A DNA stretch of 64,000 nucleotides, taken from Enterococcus avium ATCC 14025 (GTDB lineage: Bacteria; Bacillota; Bacilli; Lactobacillales; Enterococcaceae). The stretch lies in the NCBI RefSeq assembly GCF_000406965.1, contig NZ_KE136357.1, forward strand, positions 952,058-1,016,057. Reading direction: 5' to 3'. This document shows, one piece after another, positions 8,895 through 18,266 of the stretch. The notes beneath the pieces were generated by a model. The model ran no database searches. It saw only the letters and a list, made by a program, of their open reading frames with translations, and was not told where the DNA came from. The first letter of the stretch is position 1, and each line of letters starts with the position of its first letter. The translations under genes were made by a program, and so were the position numbers.

Positions 8895-8929
8895 AAGAAA
8901 AAACCAACCACAAAAGCTGTGATTGGTTT
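8895..8929 (-). terminator. Terminator of pepX
   Basis: Twelve-bp stem (8901-8912 / 8918-8929) with one G-U wobble, followed on the minus strand by TTTTTTCTTTT directly after the pepX stop. Confidence 0.8.
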
Positions 8930-8936
8930 AAAGGAT

Positions 8937-11327
8937 TTATTCACCCATCGGCAGAATCAATTGTGATTCGGCTAAATCAATGGTGTAATCAATGTCTTGA
9001 TTGCCGCGAACGGTCATTCCAAAGTCGGTTCCATAAATAGCTAGGCCAATTTGACGACCTGATGGTAGATGATACATCGTCGGATGCAAGACCACTTCGA
9101 TCTCTACGAATTCATTGGCCTTCAGATCGTCGTTCTTCCAAGCATTCTCACGGTTTTGCAGATTGATATGTCCACGGGAGATCAGCTTGTAATCGTCTTC
9201 CGCACCTAGTTTGAACTCTACCAGATTATCTTCCCGCCAATTTCTACCTAATGGCAATCCGTGTAAAGCGACCACGTCTGGTGTTGGTTTCAAGCGTTTT
9301 GCGGTGCCAAAGTCGATCAACTCAAAGCTCAGCATTCCTAAATCAACACTTGAAGCTACTTTGACCCTTACCTTAGGACGACCATTTAAGAAGACCGCTT
9401 CCTCCAGCGCTTCCGTTTTTGCTAAATAACGGTGCCCGTCCATCGGACCTTCTTCTTTAAGCTCTTTTTCCCAAAGCTCAATATTTTTCGTATAGCTGTC
9501 ATATTGTTCTTTTGGTAATTGATCACTGAAGGTGTAATGTCCTGTTTCAACGTTATTTGTCAGACTCTTTTCGCCTAAATGATAGACTTTTTCGCTGGCA
9601 GGCGCCCAGTCCTGCAACGTAGCCCACGTTTCTGGAGCTGTATTTTTCTGATAAACGATGTCCGGTAAAATATCTTTAGCATTGTTTTCAATACCGTAAA
9701 GCTTATGACTCAACCACAGATTCATCATATCTTGGAAATCAAACGACGGCATATTGTTGATGTAGATGTGTTGTCCTTGATGCAGGATCAATTTCTTGGC
9801 AACAGGAACCTCCTTCAACGCATCCCATAAATCAGCGACTTGACGTGGTTTCACATTCCAGTCGTTTAGCCCATGGACCATTACCACATCACACTTGATA
9901 TTTTTAATGAATGGCAAGTAATTCCGTTCATCCCAAAAAGTATTGTAATTGCCGAATTTCCGGTCCTGCCATTCTGCCATATCTTTTAAATAGTCCAAGA
10001 AGAATTTCTTGCTGTGAAGGTAATCACCAGCGTTGCGCATTTTACTAAAGGTCTCGATGGCTAAAACATCCGCGTCCTCCCCTGGGAATCCGCCAGGCGC
10101 AATAACTAAGCCATTATCCCGATAATATTGATACCAGTCAGAGATCGCTGCTTCGGAAATGATTGTTTCCAACCCTTCCACCTGCCGTGTCGCACAAGCT
10201 GTTGCCAGCGTTCCCAGATAAGATTTTCCAGTCATCGCGACTTTTTTATTGCTCCACCAAGCCTTGATGCGAATATTATCGGTCCGATTTGTGAAAGCGC
10301 GACGGTTGCCAGCCAACCATTCAATGTAAGCCACCATTGCGGTTGTCTGCTCGACCGATCCGCAGGTTTGAATGCCATCAGAATCTCGTGTTCCGATTCC
10401 TGAACCATAAACTACCGCGAAGCCGCGTGCTAGGAAAAAGTCGTTCAGGCTATGATTATTTTCACGAGTGAAGGTTTCGGTCGCATGTGTCGCCTTGCCC
10501 TTCACTTCCCGTTCTGCTGGGAGCTCAACTGGCTCCGGTTTGTACCGAATATCCTCATAAGTCGTTTCGGTTGGTTCCTTCCGCTCTAATGGAACATTCA
10601 CATCATAAGTCAGCTCTTCTCCCGCCGGTCCATTGACGCCTTGACTATAAGGGCTCGCCGTAAATAGAGTCGGTACCTGTAGTCCATCTTCCGTTTCAGC
10701 AGGACGTAAAATCTCTAGTTTTAGTAAATCTCGTTTCCCGTCTTTATCCGTATCTAGCGGAGCTTCCACGTAAACTACTTCCCGAATCAAACGCGCAGTA
10801 TCAAAAACTGCCTGCGCTTTCCCATTGAAGAAGAAAGGCTTGCTGACCTCCTTATCTTCGTAGTAGCCTTCAGAAGCTAATTTATCTAAATAATTCAAGC
10901 CATTCTTAGTATGACTCGTTAACAATAAATACCAAGCTTCGATAAGTGTCTCTCTGGTAGAAAAATCACCGTCAATCATTGGAACACCAATCTTTTCAGC
11001 TTCTGCTAAAACATTATTTGGCTCAAAATCGATCGTTGGTTCAAAATCCAACTGCTGCAGAGCCATCGTATAAAAAACTTCCTTCGTTACCGAAGAATTC
11101 GCCTGATAAAACGTGCCAAGATCGGTCTGTTCATCCGCCAAGAAATTGCCCATCTTATTGATAAAGCCGCTATCATCGCGGACAGTTAAGAAGCTTTTCC
11201 GTAAAAATTCAAACCATAACTTCGTCGCATCCTTTGCAGAATGAATAGTCAAAAAACCGGCCTGCTCCAGTTCTTTCTTTGCTTCTTCAAGTGAGACACG
11301 TTTTAAACCAAATTGATTGATCTTCAT
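8937..11327 (-). CDS. pepX: Xaa-Pro dipeptidyl-peptidase PepX
   Basis: A 796-residue S15 family peptidase of normal length for lactic acid bacteria. It has an N-terminal helical domain, an alpha/beta-hydrolase core with nucleophile Ser369 in GKSYLG, and a C-terminal jelly-roll domain (about 560-796). It releases X-Pro dipeptides from proline-rich peptides in the cytosol, supplying amino acids together with PepV, OPT and the M24/M42 peptidases elsewhere in the window. TAAGGAGAGAAGTCA precedes the ATG. Monocistronic, with its own terminator. Confidence 0.95.
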   Translation of the reverse strand: MKINQFGLKRVSLEEAKKELEQAGFLTIHSAKDATKLWFEFLRKSFLTVRDDSGFINKMGNFLADEQTDLGTFYQANSSVTKEVFYTMALQQLDFEPTIDFEPNNVLAEAEKIGVPMIDGDFSTRETLIEAWYLLLTSHTKNGLNYLDKLASEGYYEDKEVSKPFFFNGKAQAVFDTARLIREVVYVEAPLDTDKDGKRDLLKLEILRPAETEDGLQVPTLFTASPYSQGVNGPAGEELTYDVNVPLERKEPTETTYEDIRYKPEPVELPAEREVKGKATHATETFTRENNHSLNDFFLARGFAVVYGSGIGTRDSDGIQTCGSVEQTTAMVAYIEWLAGNRRAFTNRTDNIRIKAWWSNKKVAMTGKSYLGTLATACATRQVEGLETIISEAAISDWYQYYRDNGLVIAPGGFPGEDADVLAIETFSKMRNAGDYLHSKKFFLDYLKDMAEWQDRKFGNYNTFWDERNYLPFIKNIKCDVVMVHGLNDWNVKPRQVADLWDALKEVPVAKKLILHQGQHIYINNMPSFDFQDMMNLWLSHKLYGIENNAKDILPDIVYQKNTAPETWATLQDWAPASEKVYHLGEKSLTNNVETGHYTFSDQLPKEQYDSYTKNIELWEKELKEEGPMDGHRYLAKTEALEEAVFLNGRPKVRVKVASSVDLGMLSFELIDFGTAKRLKPTPDVVALHGLPLGRNWREDNLVEFKLGAEDDYKLISRGHINLQNRENAWKNDDLKANEFVEIEVVLHPTMYHLPSGRQIGLAIYGTDFGMTVRGNQDIDYTIDLAESQLILPMGE

Positions 11328-11582
11328 TGACTTCTCTCCTTAATGTTCATAGTATCTTTTGTTTACCATTCGAAAAATAGGACTACTTTTTATTCGATGA
11401 ACCAAACTTTCCTTCAACAATCAAGAGCTCGTTATTCTACCTATCAACGATTCTTAATAAATTTAGAAAAGTTGGACGAGCATCCTTTTTTTCTGATAGA
11501 ATAATTATAACAAATACTACCGATGAGTTCGGTTAAAGTTCAATGAAAACGATTACCGGATTTTATTAAGAGGAGGATTTTA

Positions 11583-11861
11583 ATGAGTGAAATGACCTAT
11601 TGCCAAAGTTGCGGAATGCCATTGACTAAAGGAGTTTATGGAACCGAACACGATGGCTCAGAAAGCAGTGAGTACTGCTTATATTGCTACAAGCACGGAG
11701 CTTTTGTTGATGACTGCACGATGGAAGAAATGATCGCCGTCAGCCTGCAGCATATGAAGGAAGCTAATATATTGAAAGAACAAGGGAAAACAGAAGAAGA
11801 AGCATTGGATTTCATGAACAGCTTCTTTCCTGAGCTGAAGCGTTGGAAAAAGTCGTCGTAA
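11583..11861 (+). CDS. Small zinc-ribbon domain protein
   Basis: A 92-residue protein with two cysteine knuckles in its first 40 residues (CQSCGMPL and CLYCYKHG). A further CTMEEM motif and an acidic helical tail follow. This matches the putative zinc-ribbon family (PF12674-type), often annotated with transcriptional-regulator or AraC-like partners. The site AAGAGGAGGATTTTA precedes the ATG. The stop codon lies inside a perfect terminator palindrome. Function unknown. Confidence 0.82.
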   Translation: MSEMTYCQSCGMPLTKGVYGTEHDGSESSEYCLYCYKHGAFVDDCTMEEMIAVSLQHMKEANILKEQGKTEEEALDFMNSFFPELKRWKKSS

Positions 11862-11876
11862 TTACGACGACTTTTT
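11847..11876 (+). terminator. Perfect palindromic terminator overlapping the zinc-ribbon stop codon
   Basis: A 15-bp arm (AAAAAGTCGTCGTAA) is mirrored exactly and ends in TTTTT. The TAA stop of the gene is at its centre. Confidence 0.85.
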
Positions 11877-11936
11877 AGATTGAGGTTAATTCTTCAGATC
11901 GTCATTCCACTTATCGCTTATTACTATTTTTAAAGC

Positions 11937-11973
11937 CCAAAAAGTCCTTCAAGCGAATAACTTGAAGGACTCG
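11937..11973 (-). terminator. Terminator of the abiE pair
   Basis: Eleven-bp stem AGTCCTTCAAG / CTTGAAGGACT followed on the minus strand by TTTTTGGG, just after the toxin gene stop at 11977. Confidence 0.78.
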
Positions 11974-11976
11974 AAT

Positions 11977-12903
11977 TTAAATCAATCTATTATTGAACGA
12001 TAAAAGAACTCTTTTCACTTCTTCATATTTTGGTGCGTTGGTTGCCAAATACATTGTACTCAATTCATAGTCCGCTTTGTAAAAATCTTCCTTCATTATC
12101 TGAGATATTATATTATTGATATTTATCGTTTGATTACTTGATGGATTTCGTTTCAAATCTTTTTGAAGAATCAATCGCACTTCCTCAAATGTCTCTGAAA
12201 AACTGTCCCAATCTATACTCTCTTTTTGAAAAAGATAATATAGATCATACAGATGTCTTGAATAATGTTTCGGTTCACGGATCATATAGTGATCACAGAG
12301 TGCAAAAATTTTGTCCGCAAATGTTCTTTCCAATGTTTGCACATTCATTTTAAATGGAAAAAGCTCAGGAAAATCCTTCGCCAACTCCGATATTCCCACT
12401 GAAGAACTCATCTGAAAAATGTAGTTCGAAACGTCCTTTTTATTGACAGGAAAAGAACTGTTTTGGGCATACGTTTCGATAATAAGAGCCGATTTTAACT
12501 GGTCTCCTCGATTGAATAATGAGGAATAATCGACATTGTAGCGATTATAAACATTTCTACTTCTGATTTCATCCTCATTCAGAATCTTCAAAGACATCTC
12601 ACTGGCAACATTTCTAATGGTATTCGTTAATTCTTTACGTTTGCTTTGAGAAGGGGCACCATGATCCTTAATAAAATAAGACAAATCAATATCCTCAGAA
12701 AAACGCTCGATGAGTTGATAAGCCTTTGAGAGTGAAGTCCCGCCTTTAAAGACAATATTGGGATTAGCTTCAGCAATTCTCTTAAGAAATAAAGAAACGA
12801 AATAGTCTTTCTCAATAATTTCTTCAGAAAGACTAAAATATTCAGCTGTTCTAATGATCAAATCTTCAAAAAGTTTTCTACTCTGATATAGATACATTAT
12901 CAT
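11977..12903 (-). CDS. AbiEii/AbiGii family nucleotidyltransferase toxin
   Basis: A 308-residue protein with the nucleotidyltransferase signature FKGGTSLSK (about 51-59) followed by ERFSEDIDL (about 68-76), then a helical C-terminal region. This is the AbiEii/type IV toxin family, which adds nucleotides to tRNA or other targets. It overlaps the upstream antitoxin gene by 26 bp, the usual arrangement for coupled translation. Two starts six bases apart (12903 and 12897) follow GAAGGAAA. The pair is typically an abortive phage-defence or stabilisation module and is likely acquired. Confidence 0.85.
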   Translation of the reverse strand: MIMYLYQSRKLFEDLIIRTAEYFSLSEEIIEKDYFVSLFLKRIAEANPNIVFKGGTSLSKAYQLIERFSEDIDLSYFIKDHGAPSQSKRKELTNTIRNVASEMSLKILNEDEIRSRNVYNRYNVDYSSLFNRGDQLKSALIIETYAQNSSFPVNKKDVSNYIFQMSSSVGISELAKDFPELFPFKMNVQTLERTFADKIFALCDHYMIREPKHYSRHLYDLYYLFQKESIDWDSFSETFEEVRLILQKDLKRNPSSNQTININNIISQIMKEDFYKADYELSTMYLATNAPKYEEVKRVLLSFNNRLI

Positions 12904-13561
12904 TTTCCTTCTTTAAGCTGTATACAATTTCATCAAAACCAGCTGTAAAAATACTTTTTGATGTTTTAGCAGGATAAGCGATCAATATTTTTTTTATTTC
13001 AGTATCGGTAAGTTTTATCCCCTTTAGATAATTGAAAACTTTGTCTTTAACGACTCTAATGTCCACCTCAATCAAAGGCATGTAATCAGTCAAAAGATCC
13101 AGTACTTGTAGAAATTTATAATTATCCTTTGTGATATTAACTCTGGTTTTCTTTAGTTTATAACTGGTACTAAAATTTTCCGTCATCGACTTTGAAATTT
13201 TCCCTGTAACAATTTCAATCACTTGTGGTACTTGGGTTGTGAGACCTAAATAATTCACAAAACTGTATCCCGTTATATAACCATAGACAACATTGTCGTC
13301 GCGAATGTACTTCTTTTCAATGACTTTGTTCTCACTCAATTTTGATTTTTCATTAAAGTATTGATTCAAGGTGGCAAAATAGTAAATTCCATTATCAAAG
13401 CGTTCAATTTTGTCCTCTTCATGAAGTCTAGATAAGTATTTTCTAAATGAATCTTTATCAATATCATACCTATTCTCTGAATCAATCTCTTTGATAATGA
13501 TCGGCTCATTGTTTCCAAAATCGTCATATAGATTCTTTTCTAAGTTCGCCATTTTAGACAT
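12878..13561 (-). CDS. AbiEi/DUF6088-type antitoxin
   Basis: A 227-residue protein. The N-terminal part (about 1-60) looks like a winged helix (DKDSFRKYLSRLHEEDKIERFDNG). The later part (about 70-225) has the AbiEi C-terminal pattern (YGYITGYSFVNYLGLTTQVP). I start it at the ATG at 13559-13561 after TGAGGTG. An in-frame GTG nine bases earlier is part of that ribosome site. Family members repress their own operon and neutralise the nucleotidyltransferase toxin without direct binding (type IV). Confidence 0.82.
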   Translation of the reverse strand: MSKMANLEKNLYDDFGNNEPIIIKEIDSENRYDIDKDSFRKYLSRLHEEDKIERFDNGIYYFATLNQYFNEKSKLSENKVIEKKYIRDDNVVYGYITGYSFVNYLGLTTQVPQVIEIVTGKISKSMTENFSTSYKLKKTRVNITKDNYKFLQVLDLLTDYMPLIEVDIRVVKDKVFNYLKGIKLTDTEIKKILIAYPAKTSKSIFTAGFDEIVYSLKKENDNVSISE

Positions 13562-13812
13562 ACCTATCACCTCAGATTCATTATAAACGGGATTAGAAAT
13601 AATTTCAAATTAATTTAGTAATTTCGAGACAAAATGAGATTATTCTGTTTAAAAGCAACAGCTAGGTCATTTTGGAGAAATTATTTTTAAGCATAAACAA
13701 TACGCTGGTTTTCTTGTCTATATCAATCAGTTAGACTATTTCAGAAAAATACTTCTGTTTGCTTCTCAAAAGAACTTTTTTGATTCCTCAAACTGCAGAA
13801 AGTATAACTCGC

Positions 13813-13855
13813 AAAAAAATTCCTTCAAGCAATCGCCTGAAGGAATTCTTTTTTA
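13813..13855 (-). terminator. Terminator of the pepV-OPT-PqqD operon
   Basis: Ten-bp stem AATTCCTTCA / TGAAGGAATT (13818-13827 / 13838-13847) with T-runs on both sides, next to the PqqD-like gene stop at 13853. Confidence 0.78.
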
Positions 13856-14218
13856 AACTAAATCAATATATTTTTCATTCTTCTCTAAATGATGCAAATA
13901 AATCAATAAACGATCGTACAGTTGATTATTGGCTTCTTCTATGGCTGAACCAAGGTTTTCGCCAATCTCCTTAACCGTCCGTTTCCCATCAATTTGTTGA
14001 AGAATAAAGCTGCCGTATTTATCCAATTCCATCTCTGAGGTTTCTGGAATCTTATAATGAATTTTGCGTAAGACTCGTTGAATCCAAGCATTTTGTTCCG
14101 TGATGACAAATACGATACCATCACGAACTTCGTAATGCAGATCCTCTTTGAGGCGATAAACGCGTTTTAGCAGCTCCTGTGTTTCAGGGTTCACAGCTTG
14201 TGGCTGTTCTTTAGTCAT
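13853..14218 (-). CDS. PqqD-family protein (RRE-like fold) in a peptide-transport operon
   Basis: A 121-residue protein whose second half matches the PqqD winged-helix pattern (IPETSEMELDKYGSFILQQIDGKRTVKEIGENL). The LDxxGxxI-(x)n-DGxxTVxEI signature is intact. PqqD-like domains bind precursor peptides for radical-SAM enzymes in RiPP pathways, yet no radical-SAM or precursor gene is nearby. It overlaps the OPT gene by 8 bp and shares its operon with pepV. A role in handling or sensing a peptide is possible but is inference. Confidence 0.75.
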   Translation of the reverse strand: MTKEQPQAVNPETQELLKRVYRLKEDLHYEVRDGIVFVITEQNAWIQRVLRKIHYKIPETSEMELDKYGSFILQQIDGKRTVKEIGENLGSAIEEANNQLYDRLLIYLHHLEKNEKYIDLV

Positions 14219-16130
14219 TGTGTTTCACTTTCTTCACACTTAATAAAGGAACGATGATCGCAACAACTAAGATTACTAATAGCAAGATTGCTGAACCGTT
14301 AGAGCCTAGGAAGCCTGAAGGAGTTCCTGGAGTGATGATGCCAGTTACTTGTAAGATGATTCCGATCAAGCCGATGATTGAACCACCAGCGATCAGACCT
14401 GAAGACAAGCTGACACCTAAAGTGATACGTTCTTCAGCAACTTCTTCTGTTTCTTTTTTGTTTAATTCATCGATTAAGCGACGGATCAACGCACCAACTA
14501 AGATGATTGACGTTGTTGAGATTGGCAGATAGAACCCAATCGCAAATGTCATAATTGGAACCTTCATGAAGTGTAATACAACACCCATTGCGATACCAGC
14601 GATGATCATATGCCATGGAAGTGAACCCGACGTAATCCCTGAAGTCAATGTCGCCATCAAGTTCGCTTGCGGCAAACCAAATGGAGGATTTGATCCAGTA
14701 ATTGCTAATTGTGGAGATAAGATTACCATCATACCAGTAACAATAACTACACCGACAATGTTAGAAATCAAGAAGTAACGACGACCTTCGTTGAAGTTTC
14801 CGCCCATTACAAACGTAACCTTTTGTGATTGAGAATAACCACCAGCTACTGAGATCGCTAATACGATAAATGTACCAAACATCAATAATTGTTGTGTATT
14901 TTCAGCTGAAGTCCAGCCCATCATTACAAAGACTAATGTTAAGATAACCATTGACGCAATCGTCATACCAGATACTGGTAAGTTTGAGGTACCGATCGTA
15001 CCAGTCAAACGACCTGCAACGATAACGAATAGGAAGCTTAAGATAATTGACAACAAACCACCAACAAGTGCCATTGCAACACTTCCAGTGATAATGAAGC
15101 CCATTACGATACCTACAACAGCACCAACGATCAACGGCAACATACCGCCGCCTTCTTGTTCGACACCGTCTTTACGACCTTTCATCGTTGCAGAAATTGA
15201 TGAAATGATGGTTGGGATCAATTTGATCGCGCCGATCAATCCACCAGAGATCATCATACCAGCACCGATGTATTTAACATAAGAACCGGAAATCACTGCA
15301 AAGTTTGAAGCACTCAATAATTGAGAAGCGTTATCCCAAACATGGGCATTGCTGTTAGCCATTTCCATGAAATAGCCTAATAATGGCGCGATCGCGAAGT
15401 TTGCTAAGATCGAACCAGCAAACATCAAGACTGATACGTCCATTCCGACGATAAATCCGATACCTGCTAATAATGGGTTTACTTCTGTTTCAAATTTCCA
15501 TTTGTAGAAGCTTTCATTTACATAACTGATAACATTATTCATAATGCCAAATACAGAGCCAGTTAATGCAGTTAAGATACCGCCGATTCCAAAACCGATT
15601 CCCATGTATTTTAATGAATCGCCACCAGTATCTGAAGCGACTAATGTTTCAGAGATCGCCATTGCTTCTGGATACACTAATTTACCGTGTTCACTAACTA
15701 GCATGTAATCTTGAACGATTGAGAATACACCGACACCTAATAAAACAGCACCGATTCCTAAGCCGACACCTTCGATGAAGTTCACTTTACCACCGACTAA
15801 AATAACGGCTGGCAATACGAAAATCATCCCTGATGCTACAGATTCCCCACCACTCGACATCAATTGCAATAAGTTCTTACCTAAAATTGTTTTAGGTTTT
15901 ACAAATAGAGCGACTAGCCCTGATCCAATAATTGCGCCTGGAATACCTGCGGCTACAGTTAAACCAGCCTTCATACCTGAATAAGCAGTTGACGCAGCGA
16001 ACAACGCAGCAAGCAAAATACCTAAAATCATGATGATTGGTGAACCTGCTTTTTTAGGCTTATCAGCTACATACGGGACATAATCTTTCCCCGCTACTCC
16101 ACCAAAAGCGTCTTTTGAGAGTTTTTTCAT
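14211..16130 (-). CDS. OPT family oligopeptide transporter
   Basis: A 639-residue integral membrane protein with about 14-16 hydrophobic helices. OPT-family features include AYSGMKAGLTVAAGIPGAIIG (first helices), MSSGGESVASGMIFVLPA and a long central glycine-rich region. OPT proteins import di- to pentapeptides (or metal-peptide complexes) with protons. It lies downstream of pepV and overlaps the PqqD-like gene, so imported peptides are probably cut by PepV. GGAAGGAATTTCAAAGATA precedes the ATG. Confidence 0.92.
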   Translation of the reverse strand: MKKLSKDAFGGVAGKDYVPYVADKPKKAGSPIIMILGILLAALFAASTAYSGMKAGLTVAAGIPGAIIGSGLVALFVKPKTILGKNLLQLMSSGGESVASGMIFVLPAVILVGGKVNFIEGVGLGIGAVLLGVGVFSIVQDYMLVSEHGKLVYPEAMAISETLVASDTGGDSLKYMGIGFGIGGILTALTGSVFGIMNNVISYVNESFYKWKFETEVNPLLAGIGFIVGMDVSVLMFAGSILANFAIAPLLGYFMEMANSNAHVWDNASQLLSASNFAVISGSYVKYIGAGMMISGGLIGAIKLIPTIISSISATMKGRKDGVEQEGGGMLPLIVGAVVGIVMGFIITGSVAMALVGGLLSIILSFLFVIVAGRLTGTIGTSNLPVSGMTIASMVILTLVFVMMGWTSAENTQQLLMFGTFIVLAISVAGGYSQSQKVTFVMGGNFNEGRRYFLISNIVGVVIVTGMMVILSPQLAITGSNPPFGLPQANLMATLTSGITSGSLPWHMIIAGIAMGVVLHFMKVPIMTFAIGFYLPISTTSIILVGALIRRLIDELNKKETEEVAEERITLGVSLSSGLIAGGSIIGLIGIILQVTGIITPGTPSGFLGSNGSAILLLVILVVAIIVPLLSVKKVKHND

Positions 16131-16174
16131 TATCTTTGAAATTCCTTCCTTACTATCATTTCCCCATCGAGATG

Positions 16175-16200
16175 AGGAATCCTGTAAAGACAGGATTCCT
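16175..16200 (-). promoter_or_regulatory. Intercistronic hairpin between pepV and the OPT gene
   Basis: Perfect 11-bp stem AGGAATCCTGT / ACAGGATTCCT with a 4-nt loop. No U-run follows, so it is more likely an mRNA processing or stability element, or a partial attenuator, than a normal terminator. Confidence 0.5.
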
Positions 16201-16215
16201 GTCTCTCAATACCGA

Positions 16216-17634
16216 CTATTTAACTAAGCGATAAATAGCATCAGCATAAATAGCTGTTGCTTTGAACAAGCTATCAATAGGCATAAATTCATTTGGTTGG
16301 TGCATTACGTTTTCTTCACCTGGGAACATTGCGCCATATGCGACACCACGTTCTAGGATCCGACCGTAAGTACCCCCGCCGATTGATTCTTCGTGGCCTT
16401 CAAGACCAGTATGTTCTTCGTAAACGTCCAATAATGTTTTCACTAATGGATCAGTCGCTGGAACATAATGAGGAGTTTTCACATCACCGATGATTGCGAT
16501 TGAAACATCTGCAGCTTTAAGAACTTCTTCCATGTTGGCTAAGATTGTATCTTTGTCGATGCCTTCTGGATGACGAACATTTAAGGTAACTTTTTTGTCG
16601 CCATCTGCACTGTAATCGAACAAGTTCGCTGATGAAGTTGTTTCACCCATTACATCGTGTTTTGTGTAAGCATTTAATTTCTTACCGTTGTAATCTAAAT
16701 GCATATATTCAGCGATTGTTTGAATATAGTTAGCGCCATTGCCGTCTAAGTTGTAGTCAGCTAAGAATGCTGCTAAGAATGTTGCAGAGTTGACGCCGAA
16801 TTTTGGTTCCTGTGCGTGAGCACCTTTACCAATTACAGTAATCGTGATTTCGCCGTTGTTTTCAGCAAATTCACCCTTCACTTCTGATTTTTCGATAAAT
16901 GCGTCGAATGCAGCCTTCATATCAGCAACTTTTGCTTCATCATTTACTTTAAGAACAGCTGTTGCATCCCCTGGTACCATGTTCGTACGTAAGCCTGATT
17001 TGAAGCTTACTAGATCAAAGTCGCCAGCTTCAGCATTCGTTTTAGGCGCGAAAGTTACTTCATAAGACAAGATTCCTTTTTCACCATTAATAATCGGGAA
17101 TTGTGCATCTGGAGAAAAACCTACTTTAGGCATTTCTTCTACTTCCATATAACGGTGAATCCCTACCCATTCACTTTCTTCGTCGGTACCGAAGATGAAG
17201 CGGATTTTTTTAGAGATTGGTAATTCTAAATCTTTGATAATACGCATTGCATAATAAGCAGCGATTGAAGGTCCCTTATCATCAGCTGAACCACGCGCAT
17301 ACAATTTTCCATCTTTGATCACTGGTTCAAATGGATCTGTATCCCAGTTGTCATCGACAGGAACTACGTCAACATGTCCTAATAGTCCGAACATTTCTTC
17401 TCCATCACCGTATTCGATATGGCCGGCTACGTTTTCGATATTTTTCGTCACGAAACCATCGCGATCGCCAAATTCTAATACTTTACGTAAAGCGGCTGCT
17501 GGTCCAGGTCCAAGAGGTTCTTCTTTTGTTCCATGTTCCACGTCGCGAATACTGTTGATCCGGATAAGATCGCCTAAGTCTTTCAGTAAGTCGTCTTTGC
17601 GTGCTTCTACTTCTTTTTGCCAATCAATTGTCAT
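16216..17634 (-). CDS. pepV: Dipeptidase PepV (M20, Sapep family)
   Basis: A 472-residue M20 metallopeptidase of the PepV/Sapep type, matching the usual 470 residues. Metal-site motifs are GHVDVVP (His87, Asp89), ADDKGP (Asp119) and TDEES (about Glu153). Two Zn2+ or Mn2+ ions are expected. It hydrolyses dipeptides with an unblocked N-terminus in the cytosol. It is the first gene of the pepV-OPT-PqqD operon and has a long untranslated leader of about 240 nt from a promoter at 17882-17910. Confidence 0.93.
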   Translation of the reverse strand: MTIDWQKEVEARKDDLLKDLGDLIRINSIRDVEHGTKEEPLGPGPAAALRKVLEFGDRDGFVTKNIENVAGHIEYGDGEEMFGLLGHVDVVPVDDNWDTDPFEPVIKDGKLYARGSADDKGPSIAAYYAMRIIKDLELPISKKIRFIFGTDEESEWVGIHRYMEVEEMPKVGFSPDAQFPIINGEKGILSYEVTFAPKTNAEAGDFDLVSFKSGLRTNMVPGDATAVLKVNDEAKVADMKAAFDAFIEKSEVKGEFAENNGEITITVIGKGAHAQEPKFGVNSATFLAAFLADYNLDGNGANYIQTIAEYMHLDYNGKKLNAYTKHDVMGETTSSANLFDYSADGDKKVTLNVRHPEGIDKDTILANMEEVLKAADVSIAIIGDVKTPHYVPATDPLVKTLLDVYEEHTGLEGHEESIGGGTYGRILERGVAYGAMFPGEENVMHQPNEFMPIDSLFKATAIYADAIYRLVK

Positions 17635-17881
17635 TGTTTAATCCCTGCTTTCTTTTTTTTATAACAAGTTAAAACCTGTTAGATTCATTAGAAAGATCAT
17701 GTCTAAATATCGTTCTCAAATTTTGACAGCTTAGAATAACTTTTTTTCAAAAAGACGAATTAACGGTCCCTTTTAGAGGATGCAATACGTCAAAACAATC
17801 AACGGAAAAGATCGCTCATGAATGTCAAAATGTTATTCTATGATTCCTAATTCCGCAGTTTGTTTCACCTCCCAAATCAGC

Positions 17882-17910
17882 ATTATACCGTATTTTTATT
17901 CATAAGTCAT
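17882..17910 (-). promoter_or_regulatory. Promoter for the pepV operon
   Basis: On the minus strand ATGACT (17905-17910), 17-nt spacer and a perfect TATAAT (17882-17887). Transcription would start near 17875, leaving an unusually long leader before the pepV ATG. Confidence 0.6.
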
Positions 17911-18165
17911 TGTGAAAAAACTATCATTTAATTTAAATAAGATAAATTTCATCAAAAATAAAGTTTTTTCTAAAAAAAATATGTTATCTAAGCAATTCAA
18001 AAAGAAAGAACTTTTTCTATGACATGACACATTTAAATCCTACAAGAAGTATAACGAAGGTTGTATCCGTTTACAAATTATATTTCATTCATTTAACTCT
18101 TGCGTTTCTCATTTGTTTGTTATCTTTCATTAATATTAAGTTTTCGAATAATTCAGTCAATAACA

Positions 18166-18201
18166 AAAAAGAGATAGCCTCATAAAAGACTATCTCTTTT
18201 T
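18166..18201 (-). terminator. Bidirectional terminator downstream of ppdK
   Basis: Stem AAAAAGAGATAG / CTATCTCTTTTT around a 12-nt loop, with T-runs both ways. Confidence 0.8.
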
Positions 18202-18266
18202 GAAATCATATTACATTTTAATCCAAAACTCATATAAATGTTTTTTTATTCTTGTTTTATCTACTT

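Larger units (their letters stand above)
17635..18266. other. Long intergenic region between pepV and ppdK
   Basis: No protein gene is seen. It holds the pepV promoter, an untranslated pepV leader of about 240 nt, and a bidirectional terminator at 18166-18201. I looked for a T-box (no GGGTGGNACC) and found none. The part 17915-18160 is AT-rich and shows no clear structure. Confidence 0.5.

Noticed and set aside
17635..17880. T-box riboswitch in the pepV leader
   Set aside because: The conserved GGGTGGNACC motif and a specifier loop are not present; GGGACCG near 17770 is only a partial match.
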